Translations under genes and position numbers: made by a program
Notes under the pieces: generated by a model
Seen by the model: only the letters and a program-made list of their open reading frames with translations
What the model was told of the DNA's origin: nothing
The model's database searches: none
Shown: positions 19,847 through 30,560 of the stretch, one piece after another
Layout of the letters: each line of letters begins with the position of its first letter
Numbering within the stretch: the stretch's first letter is position 1
Source of the DNA: Pseudomonas sp. W4I3
GTDB taxonomy: Bacteria > Pseudomonadota > Gammaproteobacteria > Pseudomonadales > Pseudomonadaceae
DNA length: 64,000 bases
Assembly (NCBI RefSeq): GCF_030816195.1
Contig: NZ_JAUSXS010000001.1
Location: 953,501-1,017,500 of the forward strand
Direction of reading: 5' to 3'

Positions 19847-20749
19847 ATGACTGATCTACCGGATACCGACTTCACCCAACGCTTTATCTTTGACGAGAAC
19901 GACGCCCGCGGCGAACTGGTTTCGTTGGAGCTCAGCTATGCCGAAGTCCTTGCCAAACACGCGTATCCAGAGCCGGTCGCGCAATTGCTCGGTGAGTTGA
20001 TGGCAGCGGCTGCGCTGCTGGTGGGTACGATGAAATTCGATGGCTTGCTGATTCTGCAGGCGCGTTCCGAAGGCCCGATCCCGATGCTGATGATCGAGTG
20101 CTCCAGCGAGCGCGAAATCCGTGGCCTGGCCCGTTATGACGTCGACCGGATCACACCGGATGCCACATTTTCCGAGCTGATGGCCGATGGCGTGCTGGCG
20201 ATTACCGTTGACCCCACTGAGGGCCAGCGCTACCAGGGTATCGTTGACCTCGACGGCGAGACCTTGGCGGACTGCTTTACCAACTATTTCGTAATGTCCC
20301 AGCAAGTCGGCACCAAGTTCTGGCTCAATGCTGACGGCAAGCGCGCGCGCGGCCTGTTGTTGCAGCAATTGCCGGCCGACCGGATCAAGGATGAGGATGA
20401 GCGCACTGATAGCTGGCGCAAGCTGACCGCCCTGGCTGGCACCTTGACCGCAGAAGAATTGCTGGCTCTGGACAACGAGACCATTTTGCACCGCTTGTAC
20501 CATGAAGAAGCCGTGCGCCTGTTCGACGAACAGTCCCTGCGCTTCAACTGCAGCTGCTCCCGCGAGCGCTCAGCCAATGCTCTGGTCAGCCTAGGCCTGG
20601 AAGATGCGCAAAATCTGGTGGTGGAACACGGCGGTCATATCGAGATCGATTGCCAGTTCTGTAACGAGCGTTATCTGTTCGATGCTGCCGATGTAGCCCA
20701 ATTGTTCGCCGGCGCAGGCATCGACACCCCTTCCGACACCCGCCACTAA
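19847..20749 (+). CDS. hslO: Hsp33 redox-regulated chaperone
   Basis: Cytoplasmic holdase (300 aa) activated by oxidative stress. The redox switch is intact near the C-terminus: CSC in [10 protein letters not shown] and CQFC in [10 protein letters not shown], the four zinc-binding cysteines. The start is ATG 19847 ([13 protein letters not shown]); the longer upstream frame overlaps the divergent gene. HslR and HslO are both heat-shock proteins, but here PAP2 separates them. Confidence 0.93.
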   Translation: MTDLPDTDFTQRFIFDENDARGELVSLELSYAEVLAKHAYPEPVAQLLGELMAAAALLVGTMKFDGLLILQARSEGPIPMLMIECSSEREIRGLARYDVDRITPDATFSELMADGVLAITVDPTEGQRYQGIVDLDGETLADCFTNYFVMSQQVGTKFWLNADGKRARGLLLQQLPADRIKDEDERTDSWRKLTALAGTLTAEELLALDNETILHRLYHEEAVRLFDEQSLRFNCSCSRERSANALVSLGLEDAQNLVVEHGGHIEIDCQFCNERYLFDAADVAQLFAGAGIDTPSDTRH

Positions 20750-20868
20750 AACGTTTAAGCACAGGTAAATCACCTGACAAACGCCGAGATAGCGCTGTTC
20801 TGACGGGAGGGCCCTACTCTTTTTGGGCTTTTCTGGCATAATCCGGCCCACTTTTTTCGCGGTAGTAG

Positions 20869-22470
<1,602 letters not shown>

Positions 22471-22485
22471 GAGTCGCTGGTTGTG

Positions 22486-22516
22486 AAAAAGCCGCCCCTA
22501 GTGGGCGGCTTTTTTG
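22486..22516 (+). terminator. Intrinsic terminator of pckA
   Basis: AAAAAGCCGCC-CCTAGTG-GGCGGCTTTTTT: GC stem followed by a T-run 15 nt after the pckA stop. The A-run on the other side lets it also serve the convergent EamA gene. Confidence 0.9.
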
Positions 22517-22527
22517 TGCGCGGGTGG

Positions 22528-23391
22528 TCAGTTGGTCATGTGCAATACCACGGCACCGACCAGGACTAATATCACCCCTAGAACCTGTACTGCCGACAAC
22601 CGTTCCTTGAAGAACAAACATCCCAGGATCGCCGCAATACCGCCTGATAGCGTACTGATCACGGTCACAACCGACACCGAGCCGGCCATGGCACCCCACG
22701 AAAACGCCGAGAACCCGCCGAGGTTCATCAGGCTCGCACCGGTCAACGTTGCGCAGTTGCTCAGCGGCGGAATTTTCAAGCCGTCCTTGATCTTCAGCAC
22801 CATCACCACCAACACGCACAAACCCACCAGGTAACCCAGCCACAGCATGGTGACAGGCCCCAGCGCGGGCAGTGTGTAGCGGCCTTGCAGCCAGAAACTC
22901 GCGCCATAGAGTGTTGCTGCGAGCAGGGCGTAGGCGATGGACAGGCGGGGGTTGCTGTGAGGTACCCCGTTTTCTTTATGGATACTGGAAAGAATTACGC
23001 CGATCACGCACAGGGCGATGCAGCCAAGTTGAGCCAGGCTGATGTGCTCACCGCTGGCCCAGGACAGCAGGGTGGTTACTACGCCATAGGACGTGACCAG
23101 CGGCGCAACGATGGCCGCTTTGCCCAGGGCGAAGGCCTTGGACAGCGCAAGGGCGCCGGAAACGGTCAGTAAAGCGGCGGTGATGCCTAGAAGCCAGACG
23201 CCAAAGGGAGCATCAAGGGATTTGAAGAGGAAGGCCGGGAATATGACCAGCAGCAGGGTCATGATCAAAAAGCCGAGGGCTTGGCCGAAATACACCGCGC
23301 GTTTAACACCAACGGCTCGGGCGTTGAGGCCCACCAGAAAGTCGGTGCCGCCCCAGAGCAGGGCGGCCAGCAGGCCCATCGTTACGTCCAT
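22528..23391 (-). CDS. EamA/DMT-family transporter
   Basis: Ten-segment inner-membrane transporter (287 aa) of the drug/metabolite superfamily. The two halves each begin with an EamA-like stretch (GLLAALLWGGTDFLVGLNARAVG and YALLAATLYGASFWLQG, around residues 6-28 and 152-168). The last helices end VQVLGVILVLVGAVVLH, typical of EamA. The substrate is unknown. It is convergent with pckA. Confidence 0.82.
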   Translation of the reverse strand: MDVTMGLLAALLWGGTDFLVGLNARAVGVKRAVYFGQALGFLIMTLLLVIFPAFLFKSLDAPFGVWLLGITAALLTVSGALALSKAFALGKAAIVAPLVTSYGVVTTLLSWASGEHISLAQLGCIALCVIGVILSSIHKENGVPHSNPRLSIAYALLAATLYGASFWLQGRYTLPALGPVTMLWLGYLVGLCVLVVMVLKIKDGLKIPPLSNCATLTGASLMNLGGFSAFSWGAMAGSVSVVTVISTLSGGIAAILGCLFFKERLSAVQVLGVILVLVGAVVLHMTN

Positions 23392-23437
23392 GTAAGGTCC
23401 TTGTTATGTATACCGCTCGCCAGATTTGCGCAAAGCT

Positions 23438-23532
23438 AATGTAGGAGGGGGCTTGCCCCCGATTGCGGTTTAACAGTCAAAAATTTGCTGGCTGACACAC
23501 TGCTATCGGGGGCAAGCCCCCTCCCACATTTG
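23438..23532. repeat. REPIN (paired inverted REPs)
   Basis: Paired REP arms between the EamA gene start and the end of the DUF1493-like gene. The left arm is slightly altered (GTAGGAGGGGGC). Confidence 0.88.
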
Positions 23533-23550
23533 AACCTCAGCGCTCTCGTT

Positions 23551-24192
23551 TCAGCTCAGGTTTTCCAGTGTTTGCGTGTCCCAGCTGTGGGTCTTGATCG
23601 CCAGGTAGAGCATACCAATGGTCAGCGGGACTTTGTCGCCACGGCCCTTGGCCCGGCGCTTGAGGAACACGTCGAAGACCGGTGGGTTGAAGTAACGATA
23701 AGTGTCGTAGTCGCCCAGGTCGAGGGCGAACTCCTGCTCCAGTGCTTCCATCAGTTGCTTGGCCTCGCTGCCGTCACAGCCCAGGTCGAAATTGAGTGAG
23801 GTTTGCAGATGGATGGTCTTGTGTTTCGGCAGGCCGATTTCTTCGTGCAGTAATTGCAGGAGTTGCTGCATGACGGGGTCTTTGGGGAAGTTGGGGGCGA
23901 GGTTCATGGTGGGGGCGCGCAGGAGTGGGTGAGGGGGGCTGTTGCGTTTTAGGCGGTATTTGTTTCGGGTGATGAAGAGTGCCAAGCCTATCAAAAACAC
24001 GGCCAGGGGAAGGAGTTGAATGTTCAGGATGACGGCGACGTAGGGCAGCCAGAGCAACAGAGCCAGTGCCGTTACGATGAAGGCAATGGCGAAACGCCTT
24101 CTTAACGTGCAGTCAATGATTTTGTAATAAAGCAATAGATGGAGAGCTAATAACAGTGCTGTTTGTAGGTAAAGCCATTGATCAAGATTCAT
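23551..24192 (-). CDS. Membrane-anchored DUF1493-like protein
   Basis: 213-aa protein with three hydrophobic segments in the first 80 residues, then a basic linker (RNKYRLKRN) and a soluble C-terminal domain. That domain (PKHKTIHLQTSLNFDLGCDG, then LMEALEQEFALDLGDYDTYRYF) resembles DUF1493, an acyl-carrier-protein-like family of unknown role. The LGCDG motif stands where carrier proteins have their phosphopantetheine Asp-Ser region, but with no Ser at that place. The start at MNLDQW overlaps the upstream gene by 11 nt; MCTQ at 24204 is an alternative. Confidence 0.6.
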   Translation of the reverse strand: MNLDQWLYLQTALLLALHLLLYYKIIDCTLRRRFAIAFIVTALALLLWLPYVAVILNIQLLPLAVFLIGLALFITRNKYRLKRNSPPHPLLRAPTMNLAPNFPKDPVMQQLLQLLHEEIGLPKHKTIHLQTSLNFDLGCDGSEAKQLMEALEQEFALDLGDYDTYRYFNPPVFDVFLKRRAKGRGDKVPLTIGMLYLAIKTHSWDTQTLENLS

Positions 24193-24664
24193 CTGAGTAC
24201 ACATGCATTGAGACGCTTGAGCGCTGCGGGCCTATGCCACCACTGACCTGAGCATCCAGGCCAATGATGATGTCTGCGCTATGAAAGTTGCGAAGCGTGT
24301 GAGAAATCAAATCGCTGACAGCATTCTCGATGATCGATTCTGCTTTGCTGGATATGATCCCGACAGGGGTTGCAACTGCGCCAGAAATGATTTCTTTGAT
24401 GAGGTTGTTTCGATTGTTCAAGCTATCTGCCTGCTTCCTGGTCAATGGCTTTGAGACGGCAACCGTCATGACGCAGGGTAGATCTCGGGCGAGCATCTTT
24501 TCGTACAACTTCTGAAGTCGCAAGCGGACCTCTATCGCTGATGCTTTCGCTTCCAGCAAGCAAAGTTTGGCTAGCTCTTGTCGATTGTTTGGCATCACGG
24601 TGAGACGAATCACTGTGAAAGTGATGCCATAGTGGCCGATATATTGAGTCCTTTCGATGTTCAC
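24182..24664 (-). CDS. Hypothetical protein upstream of the DUF1493-like gene
   Basis: 160-aa protein with a GTG start and no recognised domain. A charged helical N-terminal half (RQELAKLCLLEAKASAIEVRLRLQKLYEKML) is followed by a Gly/Ala-rich hydrophobic segment (EIISGAVATPVGIISS) that could insert in a membrane. The end is beta-rich (ADIIIGLDAQVSGGIG). It overlaps the next gene by 11 nt, so the two probably work together. No good ribosome-binding site is seen for this start; a downstream Met (MPNNRQEL) is possible. The base composition is lower in GC than the neighbours. Confidence 0.5.
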   Translation of the reverse strand: MNIERTQYIGHYGITFTVIRLTVMPNNRQELAKLCLLEAKASAIEVRLRLQKLYEKMLARDLPCVMTVAVSKPLTRKQADSLNNRNNLIKEIISGAVATPVGIISSKAESIIENAVSDLISHTLRNFHSADIIIGLDAQVSGGIGPQRSSVSMHVYSDES

Positions 24665-24916
24665 GTTTTTTCGTCGGGGCAGTTGAAGGGGGGTCCAGTC
24701 TCAGCCAGGAAAACGTGGATTTGTAGAGGGCCAGACGAGTGTTTTAGGCCGTTTCAGAAATGGACGACGCGCCGTCCGGCGGCTTCTTACAGTTTTACGG
24801 CTTGATGCTTATTTGGAAGGCTGAACTGGCAGAAATGTGGGAGCCGGGTTTGCCCGCAGTGACGGTGTGTCAGGTATGAAGAGGACCCACGCAGCGCTTG
24901 AGGAACGATCACTGCC

Positions 24917-25510
24917 CTACAGGCCTACTGATACACCGCTGAAAAATCGCCTCCAACGCCCGATAATCACACGCGCCACTGCATCAATATTCGCCGGTAT
25001 CCACGCCGCGTGTTTGACCAGCCACCAGTTCACCGAAAACCCCGCATTCACGATGATCTGTTCGAACAAAATTCGCTGCGCCCGGCCGTTGCCCTCGCGG
25101 AAGGGGTGGATAACGTTGAGGTCGCCATAGGCTTGGGCAATCTGCGTCACCAGCTCGGCTTGGCTGGCGCCGACAAACCAGTTTGCCTCGGCCATCTGCC
25201 GGGCGATTTTCGCGGCTTCTGGCGGGATACGTTCGGGGGTGCAGAACAGGGTGTCGCCTTTTTGGATGTTGACGCTGCGCAACTCGCCGGCCCAGTCATA
25301 GATGTCACCGAACAGTGTGCGGTGGATGTGTTGCAGGCGGTCGAGATCGTAAGGCGGGGGGAAGAGCGGGAGGCTGCTTACGGCGATTTCGGATAATTCC
25401 CGCTCGGCCTGGTGCAGGCGGTGTTCGTCGAGCAAATCGAGGCGGTTGCGCAGGACGCTGCTACCGGGGTAGCAGTACGGGTCCTGGCCCACCCCGTATT
25501 TGTCGAGCAT
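24917..25510 (-). CDS. fic: Fic-domain protein, toxin of a Fic/YhfG pair
   Basis: 197-aa Fic enzyme that transfers AMP from ATP to target proteins. The active-site motif is complete: HPFREGNGRAQR at residues 135-146. The beta-hairpin flap precedes it (SVNIQKGDTLFC) and FGDIYDWAGELR is typical. The N-terminus starts MLDKYGVGQDPYCYPGS, as in enterobacterial Fic. In P. fluorescens a related Fic protein with antitoxin AntF has been reported to AMPylate GyrB and cause filamentation; whether this is its orthologue is inference. One base is shared with the upstream yhfG stop. Confidence 0.88.
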   Translation of the reverse strand: MLDKYGVGQDPYCYPGSSVLRNRLDLLDEHRLHQAERELSEIAVSSLPLFPPPYDLDRLQHIHRTLFGDIYDWAGELRSVNIQKGDTLFCTPERIPPEAAKIARQMAEANWFVGASQAELVTQIAQAYGDLNVIHPFREGNGRAQRILFEQIIVNAGFSVNWWLVKHAAWIPANIDAVARVIIGRWRRFFSGVSVGL

Positions 25511-25680
25511 CAGCGTGGAGTGTTGCGGTACTTGGCAAGCACGGCTTCGCGGGTCGGCAGGGGCTTGTCGACGTCGGCCGGTTGGGTCTCGAACCCTTCC
25601 AGGCGCAGGCTGGCCAGGTAGTTGGAACGGCGGATCTTGTGGTAGTGATCCTGTTTTTGCTCAAACGTCAGTTCGCTCAT
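25510..25680 (-). CDS. yhfG: YhfG-family antitoxin of Fic
   Basis: 56-aa protein starting MSELTFEQKQDHYHKIRRSN. It carries the Fic-inhibitory motif [S/T]xxxE[G/N] as S24-LRL-E28-G29, whose Glu blocks ATP gamma-phosphate binding in the Fic partner. Its TGA overlaps the fic ATG by one base (TGATG), the usual class I arrangement of antitoxin before toxin. GGACGC lies just upstream of the start, a weak ribosome-binding site. Confidence 0.85.
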   Translation of the reverse strand: MSELTFEQKQDHYHKIRRSNYLASLRLEGFETQPADVDKPLPTREAVLAKYRNTPR

Positions 25681-25854
25681 CGCAGCGTCCTCCTGGGTAG
25701 CAAGGCTTGATTGTAGCGCAATGCGTCAGCGGGCAGGCGGGATAAAACCACGTCACATTTTGTATAAATACTGCGCCAGCAGGCTGAATTCAGCGTATGT
25801 TTCACCGCAAAATCTTGTAGGGCGATTCCGCCCACTACTTAAAGGGAGTTAGGC

Positions 25855-27030
25855 ATGGGTTTGCTTCGTGTTGCTTCGGCAATGTCATTGTGTGCGGTGG
25901 CTTTTTCCGTTCAGGCCGAGCAGTTGCCGATCGAGGTGCTGAGTGCGGTGGTCAAGGACCAGAAAATCGCCGACGCCGAGGTGCTGCTGCAACGCAACGG
26001 TGCGCAGAACGTAGTGGGCCGCACCAACGCTCAAGGGCAAGTCACGCTGACCAGCGAGGCTGCTGACGACGCCAGCAATCTATTGATCATCAAGAAGCCC
26101 GGCTACTCCAACCTGGTGGTGAAGTGCCCGTGCAAGGGCATGACCTACGCGATCAGCCCGGTGATGGAAAACCTCGACGGCTTGCGCGTGGTGCTGACCT
26201 GGGGCCAGACGCCGGACGATCTTGACTCCCACATGATCTTCCCCGGCAACAACATCTACTTCGAGAACAAGACCGGCACCGACGCCGCGTTGGACGTGGA
26301 CGACACCGACAGCTACGGCCCGGAAACCATTACCCTGCAGAAAAAACACTACGGCGAAAGCTACGTTTACGCCGTGCACGACTACAGCAACGGCGGCAAT
26401 CCAGGTTCGCGTCAGTTGTCCAACAGCGAAGCCAAGGTGTTTGTGTACATGGGCCAGTCGCTGGTGCGTACCTACTACGTCCCTAAAAACCGCAGCGGTA
26501 ACCTGTGGACAGTGTTCCGCATGACCGGCAGTGGCGATTTCCAGGACATCAACACCTTCAGCGGCGTGACCGTGGATGCAGCGAATGTGCTCAACGAAGT
26601 CAAACCCTTGCTGGATGACAGCGTTGCCGTTACCGCAGTGGTTGTCAGCTCTTCCGTACAGGCTGATGCGAAACGTCTGAACCTGCAAGGTGAAGCGGCC
26701 TACCAGGCGGGTAACCTGGACCAGGCGATTGAGCTGTTCCGTCAGGCCATTGAGTTGGATAACGGCTTCGGTAAAGCCTACGGCAACCTTGGCCTGGCGT
26801 ATCAAAAGGCTGGTAACACCGCCGAGTCGATCTGGGCTGACCGCAAGGCTATCGCCTTGGCGACGGGGGCCAATGCGGCAACCGTACGCGCGGGCGCCTA
26901 CTACAACATTGCGCGGATCTACGAAGCGGCGGGCCAGTTCCCGGACGCGTTGCGTCACTATCAGTTGGCCAAGGAGCAAAAGGCTAATCCGGTGTATGAC
27001 ACGGCGATTGAGCGTGTGCAGAACCGCTGA
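25855..27030 (+). CDS. Exported YfaP/DUF2135-like protein with TPR repeats
   Basis: 391-aa protein with a signal peptide (MGLLRVASAMSLCAVAFSVQA). Residues about 25-90 look like a carboxypeptidase-regulatory or Ig-like fold. Residues about 115-230 match the YfaP/DUF2135 pattern (LTWGQTPDDLDSHM, YAVHDYSNGG). C-terminal TPR units lie at about 280-390 (LNLQGEAAYQAGNLDQAIEL, AYGNLGLAYQKAGN, YYNIARIYEAAGQFPDAL). It is probably periplasmic; the role is unknown. AAGGGAG precedes the ATG. Confidence 0.7.
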   Translation: MGLLRVASAMSLCAVAFSVQAEQLPIEVLSAVVKDQKIADAEVLLQRNGAQNVVGRTNAQGQVTLTSEAADDASNLLIIKKPGYSNLVVKCPCKGMTYAISPVMENLDGLRVVLTWGQTPDDLDSHMIFPGNNIYFENKTGTDAALDVDDTDSYGPETITLQKKHYGESYVYAVHDYSNGGNPGSRQLSNSEAKVFVYMGQSLVRTYYVPKNRSGNLWTVFRMTGSGDFQDINTFSGVTVDAANVLNEVKPLLDDSVAVTAVVVSSSVQADAKRLNLQGEAAYQAGNLDQAIELFRQAIELDNGFGKAYGNLGLAYQKAGNTAESIWADRKAIALATGANAATVRAGAYYNIARIYEAAGQFPDALRHYQLAKEQKANPVYDTAIERVQNR

Positions 27031-27055
27031 TCCAGTCGTAGCGCAGTTCCAAAAT

Positions 27056-27085
27056 GGTGGGAGGGGGCAAGCCCCCTCCCACATT
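27056..27085. repeat. Solitary REP hairpin
   Basis: GGTGGGAGGGGGC-AA-GCCCCCTCCCAC, a single REP arm 25 nt after the TPR gene stop. Confidence 0.8.
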
Positions 27086-27241
27086 TGGTTTGTGGTGTTC
27101 CTGTAGTCGAATTTGGCCCAAGGCCATTGCTGCACCCTGTGTATCATCCTGTCTCTTTTTTCCATGCGACCTTTCTCGATCCGCTGAGCTTAATGGGCTA
27201 CGTTTTTAAGCCACGTTCAACGGTCAATGGAGTGACAGCCT

Positions 27242-29179
27242 ATGCACGACACCCTCCAGCAGGTCTTTGGTTATCCACAGTTTCGTTTGGGCCAGGAAGA
27301 GACGGTTAGCGCCGTGTTGGCCGGACGCTCGGCGGCCGCTATTTTCCCTACCGGGTCTGGCAAGTCCCTGTGTTATCAACTGTCAGCCGTACTGCTGCCG
27401 CACCTGACGCTGGTGGTGTCGCCGCTGTTGGCGCTGATGCAGGACCAGTTGGGTTTTCTGCAGCGCCACGGCATCTCGGCGGGCAGTATTGATTCGGCCC
27501 AAAGTCGCGAGGACGCCAACGACGTGATGGCTCGGGCACGTTCGGGCGAATTGAAAATCCTGATGATTTCCGTGGAGCGTTTGAAAAACGAGCGGTTTCG
27601 CAACTTCCTGCAAAGTGTGCGGATCTCGCTGCTGGTGGTGGATGAGGCGCACTGCATTTCCGAATGGGGTCACAACTTCCGTCCGGATTATTTGAAGCTG
27701 CCCGACTACCAGCGCCAGTTCAATATCCCACAAGCGCTGCTGCTGACGGCGACGGCCACCCCCAAAGTGATCGCCGATATGCAGGCCAAGTTCGCCATTG
27801 CGCCGCAGGATGTGATTACCACGGGCTTTTACCGTCCCAACCTCAACTTGCTGGTGGAGCCGGTAAGCGGCGCGGATAAACGCCGTCGCCTGGTGCAGTG
27901 GATGAACGAGCGCGCCAACCAGCCGAGTATCGTCTACGTCACCCTGCAAAAAACCGCCGAACAGATCGCCGAGTACCTGAACCGCAACGGCATCCAGGCC
28001 GAGGCGTATCACGCCGGCTTGCCCCACGACAAACGCGAAGGTATCCAACGACGTTTCATGGGCGGGCGCTCCAATTGCATTGTCGCCACCATCGCGTTCG
28101 GCATGGGCATCGACAAAAGTGATATCCGTAACGTAGTGCACTTCGACCTGCCCAAATCCATCGAAAACTACAGCCAGGAAATCGGCCGCGCCGGTCGTGA
28201 CGGGCAGCCTTCCGACTGCCTGGTACTGGCTAATCGTGACAGTCTCAACGTGCTGGAGAACTTCGTATACGGCGATACCCCAGAGCAGGAGGGCATTCGC
28301 CGCGTGCTGGAAGAGTTGCAGGCGGCACGAGGCGAGGGGCAGTGGGAGTTCCTGCTGAGGTCGCTGTCGGACCACAGCAATATCCGTGAGTTGCCGCTCA
28401 AGACGCTGCTGGTGCAACTTGAGCTCAAGGGCGTGATTGCGCCGCGCTACGCGTTTTATGCCGAGTACCGCTTCAAGTACCTGATCGAACCCGATGCCTT
28501 GCTGGCACGATTTTCCGGCGAGCGGCAACAGTTTGTCGCGGCGATCATTCAGGTATGCAAGCGCGCGAAAACCTGGGCAACCGTTGATTTCGATGCGCTC
28601 TACCTGCAGCACAACGCCGAGCGCAGTCGTGTGGTAAAGGCGTTGGATTACTTCCAGGAGCAGGGCCTGATCGAATTGGAAAGCAAGCAGATGACCGAGG
28701 TCTACAGCTTGCTGAACACCGATTTCGACCCTCAGGTGTTGAGCGCCGAGTTATACACAGGCTTCAAGCAACACGAGATGACAGAGGTCGCGCGAATACA
28801 TGCCATGCTCGATCTGTTCGCCACCGAGCAGTGCCTGGGGCAGCGCCTGGCACTCTATTTCGGCGATGAAAATGCGCCCGTGCGTTGCGGGCATTGCTCG
28901 GTGTGTCACGGGCACGTTGCGCATCTACCCGCGCCGCCGAGTTTGCCGCCGCTTGTGGATAAAAACTTCATGGGACTGTGCGGTGATTTTATCCACAGGC
29001 ATCATGAGCACACCGGCCATTTGCCGGGGGCTGAACGGCTGACGCGCTTTCTGGGTGGTATCAGCGTGCCGCTGTTCACCAAGCTCAAAGCGCGGGGCAT
29101 TCCCGGTTTCGCTGCGCTGGAGGATTACCCCTACGCTGAGGTTCGTGAGTGGGCCGCAGCCCATTTGAACAGTCTGTAA
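27242..29179 (+). CDS. RecQ-family ATP-dependent DNA helicase
   Basis: 645-aa superfamily-2 helicase. Walker A is FPTGSGKS at residues 35-42, the DEAH box is D134-EAH in [20 protein letters not shown], and motif VI is [11 protein letters not shown] short zinc-binding CGHCSVCHG lies late in the protein in place of the usual RecQ zinc domain position. The HRDC domain of E. coli RecQ is not evident, and the C-terminus ends with a different conserved stretch ([18 protein letters not shown]). So it is a RecQ paralogue, not necessarily the RecF-pathway enzyme. The ATG at 27242 follows GGAG. Confidence 0.85.
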   Translation: MHDTLQQVFGYPQFRLGQEETVSAVLAGRSAAAIFPTGSGKSLCYQLSAVLLPHLTLVVSPLLALMQDQLGFLQRHGISAGSIDSAQSREDANDVMARARSGELKILMISVERLKNERFRNFLQSVRISLLVVDEAHCISEWGHNFRPDYLKLPDYQRQFNIPQALLLTATATPKVIADMQAKFAIAPQDVITTGFYRPNLNLLVEPVSGADKRRRLVQWMNERANQPSIVYVTLQKTAEQIAEYLNRNGIQAEAYHAGLPHDKREGIQRRFMGGRSNCIVATIAFGMGIDKSDIRNVVHFDLPKSIENYSQEIGRAGRDGQPSDCLVLANRDSLNVLENFVYGDTPEQEGIRRVLEELQAARGEGQWEFLLRSLSDHSNIRELPLKTLLVQLELKGVIAPRYAFYAEYRFKYLIEPDALLARFSGERQQFVAAIIQVCKRAKTWATVDFDALYLQHNAERSRVVKALDYFQEQGLIELESKQMTEVYSLLNTDFDPQVLSAELYTGFKQHEMTEVARIHAMLDLFATEQCLGQRLALYFGDENAPVRCGHCSVCHGHVAHLPAPPSLPPLVDKNFMGLCGDFIHRHHEHTGHLPGAERLTRFLGGISVPLFTKLKARGIPGFAALEDYPYAEVREWAAAHLNSL

Positions 29180-29198
29180 ATTCTTACCCGAGGTACCC

Positions 29199-29630
29199 AT
29201 GCCTGATTCAGTGCCACAACGTGCCGATTACGCTCACTTCCAGACGATCATTACGCGCTGGCACGACAATGATGTGTACGGCCATGTGAATAACGTCACC
29301 TACTACAGCTTTTTCGACACGGCGGTGAATACCTACCTGATCGAACAGGGCGGGTTGGATATTCATGACGGTGCGGTCGTAGGGTTTGTGGTGAGTTCGG
29401 CCTGCGATTACTTCGCATCGATTGCGTTTCCCGAGCGTATCGAAATCGGCTTGCGGGTGGGCAAGTTGGGCAACAGTTCGGTGCAGTATGAGCTGGCAGT
29501 GTTCAAGGCCGGGGAGGAGGAGGCCTGTGCGGCAGGGCGCTTTGTGCATGTGTTCGTGGACAGAGCGTCGAACCAGCCGGTGCCGATTCCGAGGCAGTTG
29601 CGCGAGGCGTTGCAGAGGTTGGTGGTCTGA
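29199..29630 (+). CDS. 4HBT-type acyl-CoA thioesterase
   Basis: 143-aa hotdog-fold thioesterase of the YbgC/4HBT type. The active-site region [20 protein letters not shown] has the Asp and His-Val-Asn-Asn pattern of the family. GAGG precedes the ATG; it is 19 nt after the helicase stop and probably co-transcribed. The substrate is unknown. Confidence 0.85.
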   Translation: MPDSVPQRADYAHFQTIITRWHDNDVYGHVNNVTYYSFFDTAVNTYLIEQGGLDIHDGAVVGFVVSSACDYFASIAFPERIEIGLRVGKLGNSSVQYELAVFKAGEEEACAAGRFVHVFVDRASNQPVPIPRQLREALQRLVV

Positions 29631-29660
29631 TTCGTTTAGACAAATACCGCAAAACCAAAG

Positions 29661-29750
29661 ATGGGGAGGGGTTTGGCCGCGATAGCGGTGTGTCAGTCAA
29701 AGGTGTACTGACTGATACCCCGTCATCGGGGGCAAGCCCCCTCCCACATT
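29661..29750. repeat. REPIN, left arm degenerate
   Basis: The left arm is decayed (ATGGGGAGGGGTTTGGCCGCGATAGCGG) while the right arm is intact. It lies between convergent thioesterase and glycine-zipper genes. Confidence 0.8.
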
Positions 29751-29772
29751 GATTCGCAGTGTTCTCTAAAGC

Positions 29773-30258
29773 TTAGCGGTGACGGTAGTGATGCTTGTTC
29801 TTGCGATGCCCATAGGCTTGGCCGCGGCCTGGGTGACCATCGCGGTAGTAGCGACGGTCATCACGGTCACGCCCACGATAACGACGGTCATCGTCATCGC
29901 TCTTGTTGCCCATGTAGTTGCCCAGCGCGCCACCTGCGCCACCGCCGGCCGCTGAGCCGATCAGTGCGCCTGTGCTGCCGCCGACACTGCGGCCTACCAC
30001 GTTGCCGCCGGCAGCGCCCAATGCGCCGCCAATGGCTGCTTCGCCACGGCTGCGCTTGTCGGCGCCGACCGCACTACCGCCCGCGCCACCCAGCGCTGCG
30101 CCGATGGTCGAACCGGTGTTGCCGCCCAACTGCTGGCCGACAACCGAGCCTAGAACCCCGCCCAATGCGCCGCCCACACCGGCTTCGGTGGTGCCACCGG
30201 CCATGGCTGCGCCACTGACCAGGCCAAGGGACAACAAGAGAATCGAGGAGAACTTCAT
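29773..30258 (-). CDS. Glycine-zipper envelope protein
   Basis: 161-aa exported protein: signal peptide MKFSSILLLSLGLVSGAAMA, then repeated Gly/Ala/Ser segments with GxxxG spacing (GVGGALGGVLGSVVGQQLGG, GGAGGALGNYMG) typical of glycine-zipper proteins that pack in membranes. It ends with an Arg/Asp/Tyr/His-rich tail from residue about 120 (DDDRRYRGRDRDDRRYY). Function is unknown; similar proteins are small outer-membrane or surface-associated proteins. Confidence 0.75.
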   Translation of the reverse strand: MKFSSILLLSLGLVSGAAMAGGTTEAGVGGALGGVLGSVVGQQLGGNTGSTIGAALGGAGGSAVGADKRSRGEAAIGGALGAAGGNVVGRSVGGSTGALIGSAAGGGAGGALGNYMGNKSDDDDRRYRGRDRDDRRYYRDGHPGRGQAYGHRKNKHHYRHR

Positions 30259-30339
30259 TCAGGGAAACCTCAAGGGGATGACGGCGCGATCCTGAGGTTG
30301 TATCGAGCGGCTGACAATCGAAATCCGACCGGCGGCAGC

Positions 30340-30450
30340 GGTTGTATACAATTTGCTAAGTTGCTGTTTTGTATAGGGAACTTAAGTTGTTTTTACGAGT
30401 CTTTAGCTACTTCGGAACGGCCGCTTTTATGTAAAAAGCGGCCTTTTTTT
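30340..30450 (+). ncRNA. Candidate small RNA ending in an orphan terminator
   Basis: A perfect 10-bp stem (GGCCGCTTTT/AAAAGCGGCC, ATGTA loop, 30419-30443) is followed by seven T. It sits on the plus strand between two minus-strand genes, so it ends no visible gene. AT-rich promoter-like sequence (TTGTATACAATTTG; TTTTGTATAGGG) lies about 50-90 nt upstream. The 302-bp gap 30259-30560 holds nothing else but a REP-like pair. The 5' end is a guess. Confidence 0.4.
30419..30450 (+). terminator. Intrinsic terminator without an upstream gene
   Basis: Ten-bp GC/AT stem plus T7 run on the plus strand only. The minus strand lacks a T-run after the stem. Confidence 0.85.
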
Positions 30451-30481
30451 GTGCCTGTAAAATGCATGGTGATAATGCGGG

Positions 30482-30540
30482 CTTCTTCGCGGGCAAGCCC
30501 GCTCCCACATTTTAAATGCATTTCAAATGTGGGAGCCGCG
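30482..30540. repeat. Divergent short REP-like pair
   Basis: CGGGCAAGCCCGCTCCCACATTT followed by AAATGTGGGAGC: a REP variant with a different stem, closer to the GCGGGCAAGCCCGC class than to the REPINs elsewhere in the window. Confidence 0.6.
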
Positions 30541-30560
30541 GCAGTTCAAACAGGCATAAG

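Noticed and set aside
24833..24880. REP-like GTGGGAGCCGGGTTTGCCCGC in the gap after the fic gene
   Set aside because: Only one degenerate arm; no inverted partner, so not listed as a repeat.
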